This document shows, piece after piece, positions 26,789-38,700 of a stretch of DNA of 64,000 nucleotides. The notes beneath the pieces are model-generated. The model had not been told where the DNA came from, searched no databases, and was given only the letters and a program-made list of their open reading frames with translations. Source of the stretch: Lateolabrax maculatus (lineage: Eukaryota > Chordata > Actinopteri > Acropomatiformes > Lateolabracidae). The DNA is taken from the NCBI GenBank assembly GCA_031216445.1, contig CM062215.1, positions 6,367,501 to 6,431,500 on the forward strand, given 5' to 3'. The position numbers were made by a program, and so were the translations under genes. Each line of letters starts with the position of its first letter. Positions within the stretch are counted from its first letter, which is position 1.

Positions 26789-29700
26789 CTGTGATGTCTT
26801 TGTGTGTTTCACTTCATCAAAGGGCTTTGGTGAAATGTGCTTTTTTCTCTTCTTTTTTTAAATTTAGCTACATGAAAACACAGACCTCTGAATTGTGTGT
26901 ATAAAAGTGTGCGCTGTAGAGAGCAACTTAACATTTGTGATTTTGTGTGTATGCGTGGTTTTGTACAACATGGATCATTTTAAGCATGTTAATATTGATA
27001 TATATGTGCATACATACTGCTCATTTGTCTATGTTCATACCTGGGCATGTGTGTGAATGTATACCAGGGTGTTTATGCAAGATAGAGCATGTTGATTAGT
27101 CAGCTTTAGAGGTGCTGGTAGGCATTTTTTTCATTGGCATTTTCCACTATTTTGACATTTTATGGACAATAACAACAACAACAAACAATAACTGATCAAT
27201 CAAGAAAATAATCAACACATTATATTTTGTACTTTGATACTGATGTGCTTTCAGTATAATTATTAATGTATGTGTATATGTGCATACTTGCATATACACA
27301 GCACGTTCAAACATAAAAACACATGTACAGTATAGCTGAGACTTTCCAGGAAAAGTCAGCAGTCATTCTGTTAGTTAAGGCCGGTGTGAGGACAAACGGA
27401 CACAGGTATAACTATAGTGATCTGCCTTGTATTGACCTACTTACAGCTCTACTGAGACACCGGCACCACTGGAGGCTCGAATACGATGCAGCGAGAGACT
27501 CACACTCCCCTCACATATAACACATCCTCTCACATTTTGAGCGTTAGGCAGCTCATACAGTTCACACATGATCCATAAATGAAACTAACAGCTGTCAAAG
27601 TGACAACAGAATGTCTCTTGTATGATGGATGAGTTATTCATTATATTACAATAATTTGAACTTTTGTAATACAGTAGATTCAGAAATAGTGTCAACCACA
27701 CAAAGAACCAGGCCTTTATTTTGAAACCGGCTCATGTTAGAGACATTCCTAATTTCCCTTGTTTTTTATATTTTCACATTTCACTGAAATACGTCCTCTA
27801 TGTTTACATGCTGTCTTTACAAATTCAAGTCAATATACATTTCCACAGCACAAAATCCACCATTACCACATCAGGGTCATGTCATATCCACCACTATGGT
27901 GCTCTGATTTCCCTTTTTAACAGAAATTCTGTTTTCATTCACTAATTTATTCCAATGGCAGCTACTCTGCATTATTTTGTTCAGTGTTAAGCTATTGTCC
28001 ATGAAACTCAACACTTCCTCCAAAGATCTTTCACATTAAAAGGCTTCAGCTCAAACCTTTCCTGTTTGGCTTTTTTATCTGAATCATCTGTAGGAATTAT
28101 TTATTTTCACTGACAGTAGCTTAACACTGATTGAAAAAATGGCAAATTAGATGCAATTTATATGATTACTGAGTGAAAACAGTATTAAAATGAGAAATCC
28201 AGAGCAGCAGAGTGGTATGACATGACTCTGTTGCTGTTCCATGGATTGAATGCGGTTGAAATGTCCTTTACTGTACGCTGAATTTACCACATGAGCAGTT
28301 GAAGTAAGGGTAATTTCACCCTGAACTGAGAGAGCACTGAAATGGCAAAAACAAAAAAAAACAATTCAAAATCGAGTCCCTCCACACTTTTCCTTCTTTA
28401 GAATTGATTTGGGACATTTCTCTATGTGATTAGTCTCTCTTCATCTGTGATTTTTGGGATAAACAAGCCAATAAATCAAACGTGCCCGAAAATCAGGCAT
28501 CTCGTGTCTGTCAATACCCAGGCATCAGCTTCCCACATTTGATGGCAACTGCATGTGCTGGTTAAGTGGAAGAGAAATTATTTACTGGATGTGAAAGTCC
28601 CCAATTGAGGGAAGTGTCTGTGTTGTTTTGAGTGTGCGGGTGGATGTGGCATCCTTATCTGTAATGACTTATTTTTCTTTAAGATATTTTCATTACAAGG
28701 TTTTAGCTCCGGGCTGCTGTTTGCGTGCGTCAGTATGTGTGCGTGAGAGTTTGTTTAATTAAGACATGAAGGGTTAGACACGTGCACTACAGGTTATCTG
28801 AGGTATTTCCACTTTGTTTATCTTGTATGTCCGGTTATTTTATCCAAATGTGAAAATAATGAATTGTAACAGACAGATAGTGGACACAGGAAGGGGGATA
28901 TACTGTGCAGGTCATCTGTCTGTCTTTTTAAATCCGTATCCAGCGTAGAACCCCACAAACTCTCAGCCCTGCTCCTTGTCCTCTCATTTTAAATCCATCT
29001 TACCTTGCACTCACTAGTGTAGTACTCCTACAGCACTAAATCCTGCCGGGGATTTAACTGCCGGAGCTTGAGGAAGAGTGGCGTGTGGAGGACCAGAGCC
29101 GTCAGTCTGTGAGAGTTCACTTAGGCCCCTAATAGTTCCAATATCTCCTCAAAACAAAACTGTTTTGTGTGCTTCGATGGGGCTTACGCTAGTTGGCTTT
29201 ATGTTATTTGACTCTGTGTGCTGTCGCTCGCTGTCTGACAAGCTGTCGGCTCATCGAGACGAGCGGCAAAATTCTCCAGCTACGGCACTCGGCGTTTGGC
29301 TTGTACAGTATCCGTGCGTCGATATCACCACCAGTGAGTAGCTGTCAAAACATGTCAAAACAATCTGTAGAGAAAACATGTTTTCGTAGGAGGATTAAAG
29401 AATGAAAGACAGACGCAGGAGGAAGCACAAAGAAAGAGCGATGACGTTGCTTAATGTCGACCTAATTAAATGTGTGCAGTAACTCACGGGGGTTGTTCAT
29501 TTCTTGGCGATACATATTTCTTAAACGACAGAGGCCATTTGCTCTAAAGAAGAAATTGAAGTTGCACAGAAACACTCAACGCCGCACCATGTTGTCACTG
29601 CAGCTCACTTTGTAATTACTGTTTTTATGTTCATGGTGAGGGCACGCTGCCTGTCTTTTATCATCCCTCCGTCTTGTCTGACTGTCTTACCCTTCAGTAT

Positions 29701-32700
29701 GAACACCAGCAATTATATCGGCTTCTCTTTGTATTTCTTCCGTCTCTGTCCAGATCTCTCTATTGAAACAGTCCCTGGAGCTGCAGTTGTCTCAGTCCCA
29801 GTCAGCTCTCCAGCAGCTGCAGTCGCAGTTCAACCAGGAGAGGGAGCTGCTGAGCCAACAGCTGAAAGGTAGGCTGGACGCTGACCCCGTCCTCCAAGTG
29901 GGAACTGAAGCTTGAAGCTGGCGCTGGAGTCTCCACAGCTACACACATTCTTCCCTTAAAGTTACATTCTTTTAGATTTCATTTATAATATTGATGGTTA
30001 TTGTCTTTTTTTATCTGATTGATATGAACTTCCCTGTTCACTGATCATTCTCCTACAGCTGTATCAGAGCTGTCTTACTGCTAATGCTGCTTCACACTAT
30101 AAGCTTTCGACTGGGAAACTGTCTTTTATTGAAAAGCAGCCACAAGAAATGCGAGACGTGGTCAGTTTCAGTCATGCTCGTTTTCAAGAGAGGAATGGTT
30201 CAGGCAGAAACAGCCACAGTCTCACATCTCCAGCACGTCAGAAAGGGAATCAACTCCTTTTACAGCTCTGTGCTGTTGTTTGGGCTGTACTCACGGTGTG
30301 CACACAGCACGAGATCAATCTTCATTTAGAAAATGTGAGTTGCAATGTCTCACAATGAAATGAAAATACGAGATGGGTTGAAACAAACAGTCTTTGCTTG
30401 TGTTTTGGTATTTTTGTGTTTTTGCACACATACGATCCAAAAGGAAAAAATCCAGCCATCAAGTGCATGATGTCTTGTCACGTTCTGTTCAGCAGTGTGT
30501 CCCATGGCTCTGTGACTGTGCGAGTGGAACAGATTGTCATATCATTTGTCCTGTTTCACCGAATGGAAACACTTTTGCTTTTGAAGAAACCGTAAAGGTA
30601 TCAGAGTGTAGATGTCTCTGTTTGCGTGTGTGTGTGTTTGCAGAGATGCAGAGAGAACATCAGAGGAGAGAACATCGATTACAGGAGGCTCACTGCTGCG
30701 CCCTGAGCACCATGGAGGAGGCCAGGCAACACCAGATAAGGGTAGGATTCACACACACACATCAAACACGTGGGCATGTAGGTGTGCATGCTTTGGCTTG
30801 GGATCTGTAATGTTTACTGCAGTCTTAGTTTGTGCTTTCGCTTCACAAATTTGAGAAAAATCTATGTTTTTCTTTTGAATATTGTGTATTCTTCCACTCC
30901 TAGAAAAAAGTAGAGCAGATTTGTTATTTTTGTTTTGTCACAGGGGCATTACCCCATAGCAGGACAGTATAGTACCCCTTCTTGTACCCGTTCCATTTGT
31001 ACTTTCACAAATACCCCATTATGTAGTGTTGAAAATATAGAACGATCCCCCTGCAGTGCAGTGTGCTGAGACAGTTTAGACAGTCTCACCAGTGCAACAG
31101 CACAAACATTAGAAAACAAGGACACATACACCGTAGTGCCTTTTTTCCGCTTACCTTGCCATAGACAAGGACAACACCGGTAACCATGGCAACTACATAT
31201 CAAGTGTGGCAACAGAAGACATTGAAATAAAAAAAAGACAAATGAGACTAAATTTTAACGACAGACTAGACTGAAATGTATTTTATTGACTAAAACTAAC
31301 AATCAAATGACTACGATGTGACTAAAACTAATTTGTCAAACAGTTTTGTCAAAAGATAACAAGTGGATCAAAATGAGATGCCAGAATTTATATAAGTGCT
31401 CGACCAGTTGTTTGGGCACACAAGTGCTTTTTCCTCTGAGCTACAGACTTTAGTTCTGGCACCTTAACTTTAGGCAGAATTAGTTCGCAATGCACTCACC
31501 TGGGCGTATTACGTGCCTGTTATGATGCTGTACACCTGTGAAGATGTGCTTTTCAGTACAGAAATGTGCTGCTGCTGCAGCTGTACCTGTTTTTCTACTG
31601 TGATCTCATCTGCTTGTTTTTTTCTTTATAGCAGTCTGTGATCAACAAAAGGCCTTAAAATAGAGAGTGTGAGGACTGTAAAATGGAAGATTTTCTCTGA
31701 CAAGTAACTTGATTTGATGTCCTGGGCTTTTTTCTACTGCACAACATTATCTTGAAGTCATTTCCTCCTGGGAGGAAATTATAGCTTCATACAGTTTGGA
31801 AAGTGCAGCAGTCGGTGTTGCAATTTGGACTTTTTTCCCAATCTAGTTTTTAGCACACTAATTATTTATTTGTGTGTATGTACTGTATAGAAGAACAAAA
31901 AACCACAGTATAAGCTGTGAGCATGTGTGAATAATAATCTACAAAACTACCAACACAATACACACGAATAGAGCACTGTAAGTATAAGAAAAAATCTTTT
32001 AGTTGCTCTAATATTGTTCATTTTAATTAAATGACCCTTTTATACCTGCTGTTAGGTAATATAATATATTCATAAGGCAATCAAATCAGCTGAGAAGTTT
32101 CTAGCTTTGTGGAACAGTTCATTAGGTTTGTGTACTGTAATTTCACTCATTTCCTTGTTAAATGATATTGAAAATGAGCCAAAGTTGTAATAGCTTATTG
32201 TTGAGTTTATGGTTGAAGCTCTCATATAATTACATTGCAGGCAGAAACATTTGATGATTTTTTACTGCCCTACTGAACAAAATGATTGTAGTGTTGTGTC
32301 TATGAGGGGATGAGTCAGGTAGCTGTTAATGTTGCTCTCCTGATTATGTGGTATATTAAAGGTGCGTAGTGGGAGCAGGGTTTAGCACATTAACTACATA
32401 TATATACATATATAGATGTAATTTGCATGTAATTTGCATATATTGTGCATATAATTGACATGACTTATGATCCTTCTCACTGAGGATGAACTCTCCCTGC
32501 TGGTGAATTCAAGGATTATCAGACACTAGAGGTTTTTAAACAAATATTTTCCCTGGAAGAAATGGTCAAATTCACATGTTTCTTTTCACAATCCCAATTC
32601 CATTGTGCACGAAATCAATATTCAGCAGTAAACAGCGACTTTGGAATGATACTGCCAATTAAAATTTACAAAGAGAAACCAAAATATTGTTCCAATGATT

Positions 32701-35700
32701 TGATACTTATTGCTATTTGGTCTAATGTTGTGTAGCTGTAAGCAGCTCCTCTGTTTCTTTTTCTGCAGTGCATCGTGGGACAAATGGTCTCCATCAACAG
32801 CCCACTCAATAAACAAGCAGATTAAGTCTGCATACAGACTGTTTTGAGTATAATAATTTTCTCACTTTTACTGGGACTCTACATACTGAAAACCTGAGTG
32901 GAATTAGTATAGAAGTGGAACACGGCTGCGGCGTTCATTTATGCTCATTGTTTGTCCTCTGGGTTTAATTTTCCAACAACATGGCTTCATAAATGCAATT
33001 CTTCCTTCCTATTTTATGTCAAAGCATCCTTGGATCATCTCCATCCTTTCCTCCACTCTCCTCCTCACTCCCTCCTCCTCCTCTCTCCTGCCCTCTGCCA
33101 GGCCCTGGAGGAGCGTCTGAAGCAGGAGCAGAGGGAGGAGGTTCATGCTCTGAAGGAGGCCCACAGGAGGACCTTAGACATCCTGAGGCAGCAGTCAGAC
33201 CAGGAGCTGCAGACCCTGCGATTTGAACTGGAGGACGAGGGGAAAGCAAAGCTGGGTAAATGATAACACACACAAAAGCCTTTTTCTCTGTTCGTAGCCA
33301 TTTCGATTTTTTTTTCCATCCACACTGACACTCTCTCTCCCTGCGGTATGGTTTTTAAACCCCAGCAATGACTTTTCTACCCTCAGTGAAGATGCGTCTA
33401 CCCATGGCTTTTATGCTTCTACCTGCTGTGTTGATGTTTATGCCTGTTGTGATGCCAAATAAATTCTCCATCTCTTGCCTGTTAAAGGAATGAAATGAAA
33501 CACAACCAACCACGAAACAAAGAGGCGATGCATAACTCTGCAGGACATTTGAATTCACGGGTTGACTTGTGAAAGACCATTTGAGAAACTCTGTGTGAGA
33601 ACGGGACCAAATCAGCAGATCACATTCACAAAGAATAATCTCTCAGTCAATGAAGAATGACAAAACCTTTACCCACTGCTTTGTGCAACACCAAGGCCTT
33701 TTGTGTTAAGATAGTTTCAAGTTTCAAAAATTAAGAACTTTAAAAGGAACTCAGATGATGAAAAGCTCTTCTTTTGGTGGAAAAGGATTCACAAGGATCA
33801 AAGAGGATATACAGTACACCATTTATGATGTGCCCTCAGTGATAGCACAGTCATCATCATATTTCTCCTCACAGTGACGATGTTTCTACCCATGATGCTG
33901 AGATGTTGCTTGATGTTTCTACCCCATGTGTGGATGTTCACTCACTTTAACTCCGGCATCTCTGTCTGGCAGCATCTCTTCGTGCAGAACTGAACCACCT
34001 CCATGCTGCAGCCATAGAGCATCTAAAGCAGATCCACATCAAAGACAACACTGCCGTCAAACGAGAGCTGGAGAAAGCAATGGAGCACAGCCACCAGCAG
34101 GTAACTGTGATGAAAAAAAAGTTTCCTTTTCTTCTTTTTGTTTTGCCTGTTTTCTTCTTTGTTCTTTTCTTGTGTTTTTTGCGTGCGACCTAGTTAACAT
34201 CCTCCCACTAACTTTGTTTATCTCGGTTAATGTGTACACCGTTTTTTCGTCAAGGAACAAGAGCTCCTGGTTCGGGTCTCAGACCTGCAATCAGAGCTGT
34301 GCTCCCGTAGCAACCGCATCACCGATCTGGACCATGAGATCCACTCTCTGAACGAGACCATCGACACTCTGACCAGAGAGCTGGAGCTGAAGGGCAAAGA
34401 GGTGCTGCGGGTCCGGAGTGAAGCCAACCACCAGATAAGGTACATAATAAGGTACAGAACGGTTCAGTACACAGTTGAAAGTCAAACATCAATTTCACCT
34501 CAATCCTGTAAAATATGTGTGAAAACATGTGTTATACTGTATATATCAAGGGATGGAATGAGTACTACTGTATAATATTTAACTCAAGTAAAGTAACTAC
34601 TGTATTCCCATATGTGAATGTGGCCAACTCTTCATTACATTATTCAACTTAGATTGCAGACAGATAAATGAATGCTCTGGCATTAACACAGTAGCCATGG
34701 ATACCACTTCTTTTTAGCGTTACAAGAGACCCCACGTTCCCTGTTCCAGCTCTGCGCTGACTTCAGTTTGCAGCTGCACATCTTGGCGTCCTCCTCTATA
34801 ATTTAGGAAAAAAGTGCCGTCAATCTCGTGGGTCCCTCCCAGGAAATTAAGTGTCTTTGTGAGCAATATCCATGATGAGGTGCATGTGCAGTAAAAGCCC
34901 CTTGTGGCACATAAGTGATTACTATTAATGTGTGAACTTGTGACTTCATGAAAAATCCATCCAACACACATTAAATGTTATGTTCCTTTCACATGTGAAC
35001 CACTGCGCCGTGTTGTTTGTCTCTGCTGCAGGGCCCATGAGCAAGACCTCACGAAGAGACACGAGAGGGACCTCGGGGAGCTAAGTATAGTCCATCACAG
35101 AGAAACACAGATCATGCTGGCTGACTTCAACAAGGCCCAGGAGGTCCTCAAAGACAAGATTTCCGCTCTACAAATACTGTAAGTCACAGAAATGTGTGAT
35201 TAGGTCTCTCGTGTTGGTCCTTTGGGCTGTTTCAGTATCATTGTTGTTTCTTTTTCCGTCTCTGTCGTTGCTTTCTCCTTTGAAACACACTTTGTAATAA
35301 TGTTATCTACCTACCTTCCTACTTTGCTTATACATCCGTCCGTGTGTCCAGGTTGGAGGGGACCGAGGAGAAGTTGAGGAACAGAGAAAGCCGACCAGAA
35401 GACCTGCATCTCATAGCAGAGCTCAGAGAGATGGTCACCGAAAGAGAAGCGCTGGTCAAGAAGCTGGTGGTGAGTAAACTGGTGTGGGAGGTGAGATTGT
35501 GGGATATTTCGTATCGTAACAGCTGAGACAAAACTTTCACAGGAGCAAAAAAAGCATACACAGAAAACAAACTCCTTCTTGCAGCATAATCCTGTTCTCC
35601 GCTGTCCACGCTCAGTATTTTCCAAACACTCACATCAGGGTTCTTTTTTTCAACCTGCGGTCACAGATATCGCCGGATTTTATCATCTGGTGCTGACAAA

Positions 35701-38700
35701 GTAATTCCAGTAAATATGCCCTGCAGTATCAGTGTCGTCAAAGATGGTTTCCCAGAGAAAGAGTCCCTCCACTCCACTGTGTATGTTTTTGGTATTCAAA
35801 AAAATCAAAAAGCAACTCCACTGTGTGTAGAGTGAATAATGCCTCCAGATGACTAATTTAAACATGCACGTCTTCACCAGTATAAGGCTAAATATTTGAG
35901 CGTAAAAGCGGAAGCAGTTTGCACAGCAAAAAAAGCAACTGAGCAAACTGCATCAGTCTTCTGATAAATGATAAAGACAATGAGATGCAGTTAAAAGCCC
36001 TGTAAAAAGCTCCAGTAGTAAGCAGACCTAGGGTTCAGATGGTTCTGTAAAACTATGATGTAACACACTGCTTCACTCTCAGTCTCCAGCCGAGCTTGTG
36101 GACAGGTCACGCTTTAGTCCACGACATCTCAGGGCAGTCGCACTGTGAAATCGGCAAGCGGTGAAGAGCTCTCTTGGTGACCTTTTGAGGCCTTTCTGCT
36201 CACTTTCCGTTAGTCTCCAAATCTGCAGACTTTGCTCAAGGGAATAACCCACAATGCATTTGTCTTGTGACGTTAAAACAGTTCTGACAGTAACCGGCAC
36301 TATGTATGTGTACTCAGTCTAACAGTAATATTGTACTCACATAAATATGGAGCAGAAAATATATATATATGAATAGAAAGTATAAACCTCGCACTGTATT
36401 ATCCACAAAAAATGTCTCTTTCCAGGTAACATGATTTCACAAAGTGCCCACAGCCGAGCGTGTCTGCCTCCTGCTCCTCTATGAACGCAGTCGCCGGCTG
36501 CCCTGATGAACCCTCTCAGTGTGTTTACAGCACAGTGAGGGTCCACACTGACAGCAGAGAAGTGGATTATGCTGCAGGAGCGGTTTGAGAAAGTTCCAGT
36601 GGACATTTTGATGCTTTTCTTCCACTGTGAAAACATTTTGCACCCACATTTTAAGCGCACAGGTGAGGGTTCGATACTCCGAAGGCTTAAACGTGTTTTT
36701 TATAGGACGACAAGAAGTTCTACCAGCTGGAGTTGGTCAACAGAGAGACGGGGTTCAACAAGGTCTTCAATTCCAGTGCCAATGTTGGTGTAATCAACCC
36801 TCTTATCAAGGTGAGTGGTCCCATACCCAAAAGCCCCTTTCAGGCGTGAGTGGCATGAATGTCGAGGATCATGTGGGTGTTAATGGTATCATCGGCCCCT
36901 TTGAGCTGAGTGGGCTCCAAACAACAGCCCCTCAGACAGTTAAAATCACACAATCCAAGAGAGGGCAGTGTTCTCAAAGTCATTCATACGACTGTGTATG
37001 ACCATTGGTTTGTTATGATCAGCACAGTGAGAATGAGTGTTTTCATTTGAACGTTTTATCTATTGTCCCACCCTGAACACAACACTTCAAGTTGATGACG
37101 CATGCATTGGATTGAATTTGACAAACATACACTACTCACAAGAGAATTTAAACCCACATACACACAATGGCTAAAGCTAAACATTCAGACACTCAGTTGT
37201 GGTTGATTTAATTGTAGTTGATAACTCCAGTTTGTAATATATGTTTGTTTAGAAAAAAGTGAGTGTAGCCTCATTAGCACTCTCTGAAGCGCAAGGGCCT
37301 TCTAGTAGCACCGTGGCAGCCACTGCATGTTTGGCAGTTATCCACCTTTATATACAGTTGCCAAATAAAGGTATTGATTATTATTGAAGGTATTAAAGGT
37401 AGCTGTAATAATAATTTATCTACAGTGTATATTTGTCTGGATTATATTGAAATTGATCTACACTGTACACTGTAAGGAGAATTTGTAACACTGGTGTTGA
37501 TTTTGTTTTGTGTTCTCCAGTATGTTTAATTATCTTCATTTTACTTTTGAAGTTGTTATTCTTACCTTGAATTGAGCCCACTGTTTGAGCACTTTGAAAA
37601 TCTCCAAAACACAAAATCATCCCATTCTTCTTCAAGACCTGCTGCGTGTGTGAACATTACACTGCGCCTCACATCCAGTCTGCCATAAAGACGGATCGCT
37701 GCGTACAAAGCTGCTCATCATCCTTCTTTGTGTACACAGCTGTCGTAATTACTGTTTGATCACAGGAGTCATTCAGAAACAATAATGCTTGATTCAGCAT
37801 CGTAACATCAGTCCTCTCCATTGTCCCTCTCCTCCTCCTCCCCCACATGCCTGTGTTTCTCACTGTGGGTAGGTTGTATTAGATAACATGTACATCCTTG
37901 ATTCCCTCACTTTCACTTTTAAGCTCCCGTGTGCAGGATTACAACATTTCTGACTTTGGCAGCTCCGAGTGATGGAATCAAGGACAGCAATACAACTGCC
38001 TTTTCCCAACAGATCCGCTTTTTAGGCCCATTTGTGCCTACACAGATTTTTTGCAAGATGCTTTGTAACCTTTACTTTAACAAATCTCATCCAGTCTTCA
38101 CTAACTTAATTACTAAACATATTTGGCTGACCCATCCAAAAAGTCTGTTTTTTGATATAAATTGCATGATCATAAATTGCAGTTTGATCGTGTTGTGCAG
38201 TTGACTGCACAATGAGCCCAGACCGCGTTTGTCCAATATTCACTTAGCAACCGTAACTAAGCGCAGCAGGTCTGTCAAGCTTTGGATTTCTCTACATGTC
38301 GAAGCGGTGTGCATGGGGCTGTAGTAAGAGAGATACTTTACGTAGAAAGAGTTTAGATGGCGGTTTCTTTTTTTGTAGCCTACAGTAGTAACCGAGCATT
38401 ACTTCCAAGGCCAAGGAAGTGCACCGCTGTTACCAACAGCTGCTCATCCTCTCAATACACAGCTGATGTGTACTGAGATCTGCTTATATGTGTGTCTATA
38501 GTTAAAAACAGGCAGCCAATCAGATCACAGCTTCACCAGCTTTCCTAGCCAGTCCGCTCTCCGATTCAGTCAGCCTTCCCACCATCAGTCATGAAGGAGA
38601 GGACCTCTGTTCAGCCCTCTCCCTCTTTCTCCTCTTCCTCAGCATCTTCCTATTCCTCCTCCTTCTCCTCATCCTCCACATCATCCCATGCCAAGCCTTG

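Larger units (their letters stand above)
24412..29753 (+). other. fam184a intron 14 (5.3 kb)
   Basis: The second largest fam184a intron. It holds two partial MITE-like pieces (26405-26560 and 27137-27222) and a (GT)19 microsatellite (26747-26784). No exon is recognised; the 130-codon-scale frames at 25428-25932 overlap on both strands and look random. Confidence 0.8.
33256..33972 (+). other. fam184a intron 17, with degenerate minisatellite
   Basis: 717-base intron containing two clusters of TTCTACCC/GATG-type repeats (33365-33455 and 33874-33948). No exon is seen. Confidence 0.8.

Noticed and set aside
36660..36690. tRNA-like GGTTCGATACTCC stretch
   Set aside because: No matching acceptor, D or anticodon arms; it is simply intron sequence before exon 22.
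37253..37371. Exon-like segment in fam184a intron 22 reading KKVSVASLALSEAQG, loosely like the mammalian VSVPNLSALES tail
   Set aside because: Acceptor TTTGTTTAG is fair and the phase is right, but no donor in a compatible phase follows: GTATTG leaves phase 1, and the in-phase GTGGCA is poor. Alignment needs gaps. It should be tested by cDNA.
37938..37973. Short phase-0 frame DYNISDFGSSE ending in TGA after a GTGCAG acceptor
   Set aside because: It would end the protein before the well-matched last exon at 40762, and there is no family similarity.
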